The notes under the pieces were generated by a model, which did not search any database, was not told the origin of the DNA, and saw nothing but the letters and a program-made list of their open reading frames with translations. The position numbers and the translations under genes are program-made. This document shows, piece after piece, positions 35,009 through 44,114 of a stretch of DNA of 51,400 nt (positions are counted from its first letter, which is position 1; every line of letters begins with the position of its first letter). The DNA is taken from positions 1 through 51,400 of the forward strand of contig JAQAZP010000194.1 of NCBI GenBank assembly GCA_032127265.1, read 5' to 3'. This stretch comes from JAQAZP01 sp032127265. GTDB taxonomy: Bacteria > Acidobacteriota > JAQAZP01.

Positions 35009-35356
35009 TCATAGCATAGGGGCCGGAGGGAGCGAAACAGGCTGGCGAGGTGGGGGCAGCAGCTTAGTCGGCGTCCTGCCCGGCCAGCTGGAACCGGACG
35101 ATCGCACTGAAGCGCCGCGCCGGGAGGAGATCTCCCCGGCGATGTCGATCACCAGTTGGCAGACGGTGAGCAGGGAGTAGAGTACGTCGTTGTGCAGGGA
35201 GAGGTCCCGATCCAGGTCCGCTGCGCGCAGCTGGACATCACGCACGAATCAGTGGTCCCGTTCGGCATCGGCACAGTAGACCCGGATGCCCTCGGTGACG
35301 ATGCGCCGGGCCCCGCCGAATGCATCGGCGATACCCGGCGCCCTGATTATCGTCAT
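35009..35356 (-). pseudogene. Remnant of a MntA-type nucleotidyltransferase/HepT-like toxin-antitoxin pair
   Basis: The minus-strand frame starts at an ATG at 35356, ends at TGA 35251-35249, and then continues in the same frame to 35009. The first part has ARRIVTEGIRVYCADAERDH, which resembles the C-terminus of MNT-family nucleotidyltransferases. The second has LHNDVLYSLLTVCQLVIDIAGE, close to HepT-like (DUF86) proteins. The catalytic GSxxxxxxD part of the nucleotidyltransferase and the rest of HepT, including its RxxxxH region, are missing. So this is best read as a decayed fragment, not a functional pair. Identification rests on short stretches. Confidence 0.4.
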
Positions 35357-35364
35357 TCCGCTAC

Positions 35365-38300
35365 TCAGTCCCCCAGCCGCACCGCGCCCACTTTGGCACC
35401 GTAGGTCACCGAGGGATCGAAGGCGCGGAAGCTCTCGCCGGACATGGCCTCCACCGCTCCGCTGCCGTCCCAGTCGTAGGCCCGTATGTCGGTGGCGAAA
35501 TCGGGCCCCGGTCCGGCGCCGGCCACGATCTCGTCGATGCCGTCACCGTCGAAGTCGCCGCAGGCCACATTCACACCCCACTGGGTGGTATCGAAGGCGA
35601 AGAAACTGACCTGGTTGATCGCGACGGCCTGGCCGCCGTCCACGTTCCAGCCCCGCACATGGGGGCCGAACACCGTGCCCGGACCCGGCCCGGTGAGGAT
35701 CTCGTCGATCCCGTCACCGTCAATGTCGCCGCAGGCCACGTTCACACCCCACTGGTTGGTGCCGTAGGCCAGGATGCTCACCGTGGACATGGCGGCAATG
35801 GATGAACCGTCGTAGTTCCAGCCGCGCACGTGGGGGCCGTATACCTCTCCCGGCCCGGCGCCGGTGATGAGCTCATCGTAGTCGTCGCCGTCGATGTCGC
35901 CGCAGGCGACGTTGACCCCCCACTTGGGCGTGCCGTAGGCAAAGAAGCTGATGGCGCCGACGGCGTTCACCGCCGAACCGTCATAGTTCCAGCCGCGCAC
36001 GTGGGGGCCGAACACCGCGCCGGGGCCGGCGCCGGTGACAATCTCGTCGATGCCGTCGGCATCGATGTCACCACAGGCCACGTTGACCCCGAACTTGTTC
36101 GTGCCGTAGGCCAGGAAGCTGACCTGGGGCATGGCCGCCGCGGTGTCGTGGGTAATTTTCCAGCCGCGCACGTGGGGGCCGAACACCGTGCCCGGGCCGG
36201 GCCCGGTGACCACCTCCTCCATCCCGTCGCCGTCGATGTCACCGTTGGCCAGATTGAGGCCCCAGGCGCTCACCCCGTAAGCGGTGAACTGCAGCCAGTC
36301 CACCGGCGTCCCGTCGGTGTAGAATCCGCGGGCCTCGGGCGGGTTGGGCTCCCCGGCGCCCGGAGCGGCGAGGATCAGCGCAGGGCTCGTGGGGTCCAAG
36401 CCTCCCTCGTATTCCTCCTGATTGCTCTGGCCGTCACTGTCAGCGTCGCCGTCGGCGCCATCATCGCCGCTGCCGCGGCCCGGATCGAGGCCGTTCAAGA
36501 TCTCCCACTCGTCGGGCAAGCCGTCGCCGTCCGAATCCTGGGAGGATGTGACCTGGTAGCTGTAAACTTCGTCCATCACATGCGGGTCGGCTGCCTGGTC
36601 CCAGGCAATGACCCACACGGTGACATTCTGGCCGAAGGCGAGCGTGCCCGAGGGGTCGTATTCCAGCACGAGGTCGCGCCCGCCGCCGGTGACGGTCGGG
36701 GTGACAATGCCGCCGTCCACCCGCATGATCAGCGTGTCGGGGTCGGGCCCGGAGAAATCGTCGCGCACGTGGGTCAGGATCCGGGTGTAGGGGGACGCGC
36801 CCACCGAACCGGGAGGTGGATACTGGTCTGCCAGATAGGGTGGATCGGTGTCAGGCACCTCGGTGTAGTGGATGTAGACCGGTCGCGTTGCGTAGACATT
36901 GGTGGTGGCCGAGGTATCGGTAATCCGGGCGTGTATCCAGTACAGCCCCTCGGGAATCCCGCCGGTCAGCCAAGTATAGCTCCCTCCGCTGCCGTCAACG
37001 TTTTCGTAGATCGAGCTCTCGTTGATCTGTGTGCCGTCATAGCCGCTGTCATTGTCGTCGTAATAAAAGGTGATGCGGGCATTGTCATCCGGGTCGCGGT
37101 CGGCCCAGCGGATGACATATTCCCCGAACGACTCGTCGTCAGCGGTGAGCGTGACGTTGCGGATGCGGTACTTCCGCCCGCCGCCGGCGCCCTGTCCGTA
37201 TTCCGAGGCGTCGAAGCGGAACCAGCCCTCGCTTCCGCCCCAGGGGATCTCGTCGAATACCGCGCTGTCCGGCTCCAGCTGGGCGTCGGGCAAGTAGATG
37301 TGGTAGCGGACCCAGCCGCTGCGGTCCTGGCTGCGCAGGCCGGCGATGGTCGGGTGGTCCTGGTAGCCAAAATAGAGCACCACGTCGTCGGTGCACGTTT
37401 CCTGCACTTCGTGGGCCGTGCGGAAGAGCACCCGGCCCACGTCGTAGCGCAGCGTGTCCGGAGCGGTATCCGCCGGGTCGGCGATGGGGTCCTCCAGCAG
37501 CAGATCGAAACTCAGCGTGTTGTAGTAATCGGCGTTCACCGCCGTTCCGGTGAGGTCGCGAAAGATCATCTGCGAATCAGAGGTGGTGGTGGTGGCGGTG
37601 AGGCCGTTGGCCGCGGTGAAGGAGACATTGGTCAGACCGCTGTAGATTCTGAGGTCCGAGGATTGTGCCATGTCCCAGGAATCGCCCAGCACGGTTTCGG
37701 CGAAATCGGCGCCGGTGTCCCAGGACGGGGCCGTAAACTCGATGGTCGGCGTGTGATTCACCTGCAGCGGGCCGGGACTGAGGCTCAGGTCGGCGGTGTC
37801 CTCTCCGGCGCTGCTGGAGTTGGGCGTGTTCAGGGTCACCCAGTCGAGGCGGATGTCCACCGGGGCGGAGAGGGTGGTGGGATCGATACGCAGACTGGTG
37901 ATGGTGCCGGTCCACCCCGAGCTCTGGCGCATGTCCACGGTGTAGGTCCGCCAGCCGGTCTGGGCGCTCTGGAAATCGATGCTGTCCCAGCTGCTCGCCC
38001 CCTCCCGGCGGAACAGCACCTTGTAGCTGTTGGCCGCGCTGAGATACATGCGGAAGGAGAGGATGGGGAATGTCGAGGCCTGGACCGGATAGCGGTCCTC
38101 GATGGCCGGAAAGATCTGCGGATCGTTGCTGGTGCTGGTGCATTGGAAGATGCCGCTACCGAACGAGACGTTGCCGACGTTGGCGTAGTCCTCCACGTCG
38201 GTGGTCTGGCTCATGTCCCAGGGATCGTTGCGCACCACCTGGGCATACTCCTCGCCGATCAGGGCGAAGAGGTTCAGCGTCTCACCGGGCAGGTGCCCCA

Positions 38301-39207
38301 CGTTCCAGTCGTATTGGCCGGGGGTGGCGTCTGTCGCCATGGCCACCACGTCGTAAACGTTGCCGTATCCGCGGCCCAGCGAACTCTCGCGGCTGGCAAA
38401 GAGACTGACCACCGCTCGCCCGTTGGGGTCGGTATGGTTCCAGCGGACGGTCTTGACATTGCTGCTGGTCACCGCGCTGTGCAGACGGACCCAGTCGAGG
38501 GTCACCCGCACATCCTTCTCGTTGGCCGGGTCGATGCGCAGTCCGTAAATGGTCCCGCCCCAGGCCGGGCCGGTGAGCACGGGCAACGTGGCCAGGTCGA
38601 CGGTGTAGACCCGCCACCCTTCGTACACGGTGAAGAAGTCCGAGGCCGTGACATCACCCGCCTCGGGCGGTGTGTGCAACAGGTTGTTATACCAGAGCAG
38701 CTGGGTCTGGGTCTTTTCCGAGACATACATCCGGAACGAGAGGTAGCGGTACGACGAGGCATTGATCGGGTAGTTGACACCCTTGCGTCCCACGTTGAGC
38801 GCACTGACCGACCCCGGGTGCAGGATCACGATCGAACAGTCTGAGGTCACGTCCGGGTCGCCGGTCTGGGGCGTGGGCAGGGAGACGCCGGTCCAGACAT
38901 CGTCCCCGTTGCTGGTGGTGAACCCGCTGTCGCGGAACTCGTCGATGAAGTAGTGGACATCGGTCTCCTGGGACATGTCCCATGGGTCCTGTAGTATTTT
39001 TTCGGCGTAGTCGTTGGCCGCCTGGACCTTGTCCGCAACCCCGTCGGGCTCGGTGACCGTGATGGTTGGCGCCGTGTATTGGGCGGCGCAGGGCAGTGCC
39101 CCGGCCAGCATCAGGAAAACGGGAACCAGAACCACCCACAAAACCCGCCGCCCGCAAAGGGCCCCGAGCGGACCACTGTTCTTTTTCATATGTTGATATT
39201 GATACAA
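35365..39207 (-). CDS. Giant secreted protein with FG-GAP-like tandem repeats
   Basis: The start is probably a TTG at 39207 because GGAGGTGA lies eight bases upstream; an ATG at 39189 has no ribosome site. The 1280-aa protein has a signal peptide (cleavage near PCAAQ), three copies of a module that starts DPWDMSQ/DSWDMAQ (with recurring YTVD...W...LRIDP sequences), Ig-like parts, and a Ca-binding thrombospondin-3-like stretch (DSDGDGLPDEWE; DADSDGQSNQEEYEGG). The last 310 residues are five full 57-aa repeats and one partial repeat. It is likely a surface adhesin or matrix protein. The DxDGDG loops imply calcium binding. Confidence 0.82.
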   Translation of the reverse strand: MYQYQHMKKNSGPLGALCGRRVLWVVLVPVFLMLAGALPCAAQYTAPTITVTEPDGVADKVQAANDYAEKILQDPWDMSQETDVHYFIDEFRDSGFTTSNGDDVWTGVSLPTPQTGDPDVTSDCSIVILHPGSVSALNVGRKGVNYPINASSYRYLSFRMYVSEKTQTQLLWYNNLLHTPPEAGDVTASDFFTVYEGWRVYTVDLATLPVLTGPAWGGTIYGLRIDPANEKDVRVTLDWVRLHSAVTSSNVKTVRWNHTDPNGRAVVSLFASRESSLGRGYGNVYDVVAMATDATPGQYDWNVGHLPGETLNLFALIGEEYAQVVRNDPWDMSQTTDVEDYANVGNVSFGSGIFQCTSTSNDPQIFPAIEDRYPVQASTFPILSFRMYLSAANSYKVLFRREGASSWDSIDFQSAQTGWRTYTVDMRQSSGWTGTITSLRIDPTTLSAPVDIRLDWVTLNTPNSSSAGEDTADLSLSPGPLQVNHTPTIEFTAPSWDTGADFAETVLGDSWDMAQSSDLRIYSGLTNVSFTAANGLTATTTTSDSQMIFRDLTGTAVNADYYNTLSFDLLLEDPIADPADTAPDTLRYDVGRVLFRTAHEVQETCTDDVVLYFGYQDHPTIAGLRSQDRSGWVRYHIYLPDAQLEPDSAVFDEIPWGGSEGWFRFDASEYGQGAGGGRKYRIRNVTLTADDESFGEYVIRWADRDPDDNARITFYYDDNDSGYDGTQINESSIYENVDGSGGSYTWLTGGIPEGLYWIHARITDTSATTNVYATRPVYIHYTEVPDTDPPYLADQYPPPGSVGASPYTRILTHVRDDFSGPDPDTLIMRVDGGIVTPTVTGGGRDLVLEYDPSGTLAFGQNVTVWVIAWDQAADPHVMDEVYSYQVTSSQDSDGDGLPDEWEILNGLDPGRGSGDDGADGDADSDGQSNQEEYEGGLDPTSPALILAAPGAGEPNPPEARGFYTDGTPVDWLQFTAYGVSAWGLNLANGDIDGDGMEEVVTGPGPGTVFGPHVRGWKITHDTAAAMPQVSFLAYGTNKFGVNVACGDIDADGIDEIVTGAGPGAVFGPHVRGWNYDGSAVNAVGAISFFAYGTPKWGVNVACGDIDGDDYDELITGAGPGEVYGPHVRGWNYDGSSIAAMSTVSILAYGTNQWGVNVACGDIDGDGIDEILTGPGPGTVFGPHVRGWNVDGGQAVAINQVSFFAFDTTQWGVNVACGDFDGDGIDEIVAGAGPGPDFATDIRAYDWDGSGAVEAMSGESFRAFDPSVTYGAKVGAVRLGD
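35400..36300 (-). repeat. 171-nt tandem repeats in the secreted FG-GAP protein gene
   Basis: A recurring site falls at 35561, 35732, 35903, 36074 and (diverged) 36245, each exactly 171 nt apart. Each unit encodes GVNVACGDIDGDGIDEI followed by GAGPGAVFGPHVRGW, a beta-propeller-like blade with a DxDGDG calcium loop. Some repeated stretches are nearly identical at DNA level, so recombination could change the copy number. Confidence 0.85.
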
Positions 39208-39395
39208 CGGTGTCACCTCCAAGTACTTCATCACTGCCGCAATTACCCCCACCCTGCATATCGGCATTTTTCCCCGAAAACCTGACCGGCGGGGCGTGGA
39301 GATGACGGTTCCGGCCCGGGTCAGACGGGTGAACCACACACCAGACTGCAGTGAGGGTTGAAAGGCAACATACCACAGGGTCCGGCCGGAGGGAC

Positions 39396-39420
39396 AAAAA
39401 AGTAGCCCGGCAGCGCCGGG
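39396..39420 (-). terminator. Rho-independent terminator of the sulfatase-fold operon
   Basis: On the minus strand CCCGGC and GCCGGG form a perfect 6-bp stem with a 3-nt loop, followed after five bases by TTTTTT. It lies 22 nt after the stop codon of the last gene of the operon. Confidence 0.75.
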
Positions 39421-39441
39421 AACAAGCCTAAATTATTGTAT

Positions 39442-41760
39442 TTACTGGATATATCCCAGAGCCCGCAATCGCTCCAGATCGGCCTCGTCCCGGGGGGCCG
39501 CAGCGATCCCCTCGCCGGCATGCGGAAAATGCGTGTCCAGCCCCCGGGACAGCCGGGAAACCACATCGGGAAGTTGTTCAGCCACATTCACCTGTTCCAG
39601 CGGGTCGGCCTGGAGGTCGTAGAGCGCCTCGGCCGGCGGGTCGGCGTGGGCCAGCCAACTGGCGCCCCGGGTCCCGGCCGGGAGAGCTTCAGCCGCTGCC
39701 CGGTCGAAACAGATGTAGGTATAGCGTCCGTCGAAAACCGAGTATCTTGTGGGCAGGCCGCAGGCGGCGGTGGCGGCATAAAAGGTCCGGGCGGCAGGCG
39801 GCTCGAGCAGGTGGTGACCGTCGGACTGCGTGGATTCGGCGGGCAGGCCGGCCAGATCGGCCAGGGTGGGAGCGGCGTCGATCAGTGACACTGGAGTGCT
39901 CACCACCGTACCGGCACGTCCCGCCGGCCCCGGCGCCGAGAGCACCAGCGGCACGTGGAGCACTTCACGGTACAGGGTGTAGCCGTGAGACCAGTGGTGG
40001 TGGTCTCCCAGTTCCTCGCCGTGGTCGGCCGTGACCAGCACCAGCGAATGCTCCAGCAGTCCACCGGCCCGCAGCTGGGACAGCAGCCGGCCCAGTGCAC
40101 GGTCCACGAAAGCCACTTCCTCGTGGTAGTAGCCCTCCAGACGTGCCTGCTCCTCCACACCGGACAGCCGCTCCCAGCCCATGATCAGTGGAACGATGGT
40201 ACCGTCCTGCCAGCGGTGGCCCCGCTGGATATCGAACGGGCCGGCGACCCGGCCCAGGGGAAGCTCCGCGGTGGGTGCGTCATAGGGTTCGTGGGGATCC
40301 ATATACTGCAGATACAGAAAAAACGGCTCATCACGCTGGGCATGGACCCACTCCAGGGCCCGGAGGTTCAGTTCCCGGGCGGTGATGTGGGCATCCTGGT
40401 ACGGGGCCAGGTACCAGGTCTCGAACCCGCGGGCGAAACCCCGGAACCCGTCGAGAACGAAATTGGCCGAAAAGCCGCCGGTGGCGTATCCCTGGCGGGA
40501 GAAAAGCTCGGCCAGTGTGGTGGCCGAGGGATCCACCGCCGGCACGGATCCTTTCTCCACCCCCGGCACCAGGGGATAGCGGCCGGTGAGCAGCGCGGCG
40601 GTGGAGGGGATGGTCCAGGAGGAGGGTGCCCGGGCCTGGCTGAACAGCCATCCCTGGCGGGCCAGCCGGTCCAGGTGCGGCGTAATTCGATCGGGATGGC
40701 CGTAACAGGAAAGCCGGTCAGCCCGCAGGGTATCAACCACCACCAGCACTACATTGGGCCGCACGCTGGTATCCCTGGCCCGGACCACCGGAGACCCGAT
40801 CAGACGGATGGCCCCGCTGCCCCTGGTGGATTCCACCTGGAAACGGAGTGTCAGCGTCTCACCGGCCCAGGAGGAGAGGTCAACCCGGTGGTCGATCCAG
40901 CCACTGTCTCTGGGGCCGAAGGGGATGGCGAGCAGGTCTTCGCTGTCCCGGCCCCATGCCGAGGCCACCAGTCTGAGTTTCGACTCGCCGCCGCCCAGCA
41001 GGGTGCCGGTGCCGAAACGGAGCACCGCGCCTTCAGCGGGTACGCGGAAGGCGACCCGGCGCTCGCCTTCGCCGCCAAACCGCCAGCAGCGCCGGAACTC
41101 CTGATTGAGGTCGATCCGGTCACGGGAAAGAATCGTCTCCTCGATGAACCGGCCCCGGCGGGGCACCAGGGAGATCTCCCGAATGGTCGCCGTGCCGCCA
41201 TCCCTGCCGCAGGGATAGATCCGAAAGGCCTGCAGCCGCTCTTCGGCGCCGTCGGGGTGCGGCAGCAGGAACAGGCGTTCGTGGACCACCGCGGACGATG
41301 ACGGTTTTGACCTGACCCGCCCGGCCAGGCGGTAGACCGGCGGTTTACTGTACGAGTAGTAGAGCTCCGCTCCTTCCCCCTGGCCTTCGGCAAAGACGAC
41401 TTTCAGCTTTTCGTAGCGCAGGGGGTCGATACCGATGCGGATCTCCAGCCAGGGTGGTTCCGGAGAAGAGAGCCGGATCCCATCCGTCCCCCGTTCCACC
41501 GCCACACCATCAGGCCCGGGGTGCCACTCCCTGGGCAGCCCGTCGGCCAGGGACCAGAACTTCTTCTTCACCGGCGCCGGATGATGATCCTCCATCCGGG
41601 ATTCGGGGGGCAGGATACTCAACAGGTCGAGGCCCTGGGGACCGGCCTCGGGCACCGGACCGCAGGCAATGGCCGCCAGGAAGAACCCGAGCAGAATGAA
41701 CCCCGGGGATGGCAGGCCCCGAGGCCCTCTGCCCGGACTGGCTGCACCGGTTCCGGTCAT
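39442..41760 (-). CDS. Sulfatase-fold lipoprotein A (Thr-type active site)
   Basis: This 772-aa protein has a signal and lipobox ending in AIAC (lipidated C33). An N-terminal beta-sandwich-like region (about 40-335, with IDPLRYEKLKVVF and LYYSYSKPPVYRL) precedes an alkaline phosphatase-superfamily domain: VLVVVDTLRADRLSCYGH, active site WTIPSTAALLTGRYP and ADHGEELGDHHHWSHGYT. In true sulfatases the first residue of the CxPSR motif is Cys/Ser; here it is T383 and the Arg is Thr. So sulfatase action through formylglycine is unlikely. The last gene of the operon, it overlaps gene B by four bases. Confidence 0.85.
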   Translation of the reverse strand: MTGTGAASPGRGPRGLPSPGFILLGFFLAAIACGPVPEAGPQGLDLLSILPPESRMEDHHPAPVKKKFWSLADGLPREWHPGPDGVAVERGTDGIRLSSPEPPWLEIRIGIDPLRYEKLKVVFAEGQGEGAELYYSYSKPPVYRLAGRVRSKPSSSAVVHERLFLLPHPDGAEERLQAFRIYPCGRDGGTATIREISLVPRRGRFIEETILSRDRIDLNQEFRRCWRFGGEGERRVAFRVPAEGAVLRFGTGTLLGGGESKLRLVASAWGRDSEDLLAIPFGPRDSGWIDHRVDLSSWAGETLTLRFQVESTRGSGAIRLIGSPVVRARDTSVRPNVVLVVVDTLRADRLSCYGHPDRITPHLDRLARQGWLFSQARAPSSWTIPSTAALLTGRYPLVPGVEKGSVPAVDPSATTLAELFSRQGYATGGFSANFVLDGFRGFARGFETWYLAPYQDAHITARELNLRALEWVHAQRDEPFFLYLQYMDPHEPYDAPTAELPLGRVAGPFDIQRGHRWQDGTIVPLIMGWERLSGVEEQARLEGYYHEEVAFVDRALGRLLSQLRAGGLLEHSLVLVTADHGEELGDHHHWSHGYTLYREVLHVPLVLSAPGPAGRAGTVVSTPVSLIDAAPTLADLAGLPAESTQSDGHHLLEPPAARTFYAATAACGLPTRYSVFDGRYTYICFDRAAAEALPAGTRGASWLAHADPPAEALYDLQADPLEQVNVAEQLPDVVSRLSRGLDTHFPHAGEGIAAAPRDEADLERLRALGYIQ

Positions 41761-44114
41761 TGCATGTATCCCAGTGCCTTCAAGGCTTCGGTCTCCCGCT
41801 CGGCCACGGCCCGGCCGGTGGAAGCGGCCTCTTCCTCCGCCGGTTCCAGCGGCTGCTGCCCGGCCAGCCAGGCCTGGAGCAACCGACTCATCCCGCTGTT
41901 CTTTTCCGCATGCATGGCGGAAAGGTCCTCGGTTTCTCCCGGATCAACATCGAGATGGAAGAGGCGTTCCACACCGTCCCGGCGGTCGTGCACCAGTTTC
42001 CAGCCATCCGACTCCACACCGGCCAGGAAATCGTCGAGCGGCGGCTTGACCCAATGGCGGTCGCGGGTCTCGAAGTATCTTGCCCGGTCCGGACCCGTCC
42101 CGGTATTTCCCTGCAGGAGTGGCAGAAGACTGCGCCCCGCACGATCCTCCGCCGGCCCCGCACCCATCACGTCCAGCAGGGTGGCGGCCACGTCCAGCAG
42201 CTCCACCCGCCGGGTCACCACCACCGGCCGGGGATACCCGGGCCGCCCCGGGAAGCGGATCAGGGCCGGCACCCGGAGCAGCTCGTCATAGACCGTGTGG
42301 CCATGACCCACCAGACCGTGCTCGAAGAGCTCCTCGCCGTGGTCGGCCACCACCGCCACCACCGTGCGCGAGAGCAGGCCGCGGCGGCGCAGCTCGGCCA
42401 GCAGCAGACCAAGCTGTCGATCGAGGTGACGCACCCCGTTGTCGTAAGCCCGGGCCACCATCCGGCGATCCCGGGGCCCGATGGAACTGTGACCATTGGT
42501 GGTGATGTCATCCACGGCCGGGCCGAGCCAGCCCTCCCAGGGTTGACCGTCAAGTCGTCCGGTGCTGAAACGCAACTCCCCGCACTCATCTCCTTCCACC
42601 GGATACGGGTCGTGGGGATCCATGTAGTGCAGAAAGGCGAAGAAACGGCCCCGGGCCAGGGAGGGCAGGCGCTGGAGAAAGCGTGCGTTCACCGCCTCGG
42701 CCGGCTGGTGCACCGGCAGTTCCTCCCGCCCTTGAAACCGGCGGGCCGAACCACGCAGGTGGTGGTATTCATCAAAGCCCCTGGCAAAACCGGTCTCCGG
42801 CAGCATCACTGGATTGCTCACCACGGCCAGGGTTCGGCAGCCCCCGCCGGCCAGTTCCTCGGCGAAGAGGGGCAGCGCCGGCGGCAGACTGTGCCGCTCC
42901 ACCCAACTGGCGATCCGGCCGAAATAGCGGCCGGTGAAAAACGAAGAGACCGAGGGGACAGTGCTCGGCGCCTGGGCCATGGTGTCGCGGAACTGGGCGC
43001 TCTCGGCGGCCAGGGCATCCAGCGCGGGGGTCAGGCGCTCGGCTGACCCGCCGGCCCCCAGGCGGTCGGCACGGAGCGTGTCGGCCAGGATCACAACCAG
43101 GTTCAGCCCGGCTTCCGGGACAGAGTCCTCCGCGGGTTCCGTACCCGGCCAACTGAGCAGCAGCGGTCCCCAGACCTGGAGCGTATCGGCGCATAACCTG
43201 AGCCGCAGCGGGCTGCCGGCAGGCAGGTCCAGCAGTACCATACGATCTACCCACCAGCCCTGGTCAGCAGCGCCGGGCTCAGTCATCTCTTCCGGACGCA
43301 CCAGCTCCTCCAGGAGCACCTGCCACTCCCCTTCCGGCAGCATGTTGCCCGCGTGGTCCGCCTGAAGGCGGCACCACTCGATGCGGTAACTCACCGGCCG
43401 GCAGGAAAATGGAAGAACATGCGGAACCAGGGCCAGTGAGACGTCCAGCCGGGCGCCGGCCGGGAGCGGGTGGGGGAGGTCCACCTCCAGCGGCACTGAT
43501 GAAACCAGTGCCCGGCGGGTGGTGTCCCCGGCGGTGGCATGGGACAGGGGTCCGGGGAGCAGAAGGTCGAGCCGCCGGATGGCCGTCCGGCCAGGCTGGC
43601 CATTGAGCACCAGTTCGTTGACACCCTGGTGGAACCAGCCAACGGGGATATCCACCCGGTGTTCGGCCCAGACCGCCCCGGGATCGAGGCGCTCCAGCTT
43701 GTGGCCATTGAAGGTAACGATCACGCCGGCCCTGCCGCCGGATTCTGTTGCCGGGTCGTGGAGCTGCAGCACAAGGCCCACAACGCCGCTTCCCTTTTCC
43801 GGGCAGAGCGGGAGGTGGAGCGATGCGTGCCGCTGATTGCTCACCGCCGGTGTCTCACCGCCACTGCCGCTTCCGGTGTCCCACCCCTCACCGAGCAGCG
43901 GCGACCCCGCACCGGCCCAGAGGCGTATCCATGCCGACCTCTCACCGGCGGACGCCCCTTCACACCGGGCCAGCGGCATCAGGTCCAGAGAGCCGCCGGG
44001 GTCTGGCGGCTCGGGGCCGCGGCAGCCGGCGGCAAGGACCGCCAATGCCGCGCAAAGCAGCAGGGCTGTTCCCGGGAGCGGTCCGGGTTTTCTACTCGAT
44101 GTAGCCAAGCTCAC
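41757..44114 (-). CDS. Sulfatase-fold lipoprotein B (Thr-type active site)
   Basis: The 785-aa protein starts at a GTG at 44114 (MSLATSSRKPG), chosen because GGAG lies seven bases upstream; it overlaps gene C by 23 nt. The lipobox is LAAGC (C31). The catalytic domain has NLVVILADTLRADRLG, STVPSVSSFFTGRYF with T385 in the nucleophile place, and ADHGEELFEHGLVGHGHT. Metal-binding Asp/His residues therefore look intact. The N-terminal half is a beta-rich domain without a recognised name. The extra upstream open frame is Ser/Arg-rich and is not coding. Confidence 0.82.
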   Translation of the reverse strand: MSLATSSRKPGPLPGTALLLCAALAVLAAGCRGPEPPDPGGSLDLMPLARCEGASAGERSAWIRLWAGAGSPLLGEGWDTGSGSGGETPAVSNQRHASLHLPLCPEKGSGVVGLVLQLHDPATESGGRAGVIVTFNGHKLERLDPGAVWAEHRVDIPVGWFHQGVNELVLNGQPGRTAIRRLDLLLPGPLSHATAGDTTRRALVSSVPLEVDLPHPLPAGARLDVSLALVPHVLPFSCRPVSYRIEWCRLQADHAGNMLPEGEWQVLLEELVRPEEMTEPGAADQGWWVDRMVLLDLPAGSPLRLRLCADTLQVWGPLLLSWPGTEPAEDSVPEAGLNLVVILADTLRADRLGAGGSAERLTPALDALAAESAQFRDTMAQAPSTVPSVSSFFTGRYFGRIASWVERHSLPPALPLFAEELAGGGCRTLAVVSNPVMLPETGFARGFDEYHHLRGSARRFQGREELPVHQPAEAVNARFLQRLPSLARGRFFAFLHYMDPHDPYPVEGDECGELRFSTGRLDGQPWEGWLGPAVDDITTNGHSSIGPRDRRMVARAYDNGVRHLDRQLGLLLAELRRRGLLSRTVVAVVADHGEELFEHGLVGHGHTVYDELLRVPALIRFPGRPGYPRPVVVTRRVELLDVAATLLDVMGAGPAEDRAGRSLLPLLQGNTGTGPDRARYFETRDRHWVKPPLDDFLAGVESDGWKLVHDRRDGVERLFHLDVDPGETEDLSAMHAEKNSGMSRLLQAWLAGQQPLEPAEEEAASTGRAVAERETEALKALGYMQ

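Noticed and set aside
35400..36300. CRISPR-like regular repeats at 171-nt spacing
   Set aside because: The period is a multiple of three, it lies inside an open frame and it encodes protein repeats.
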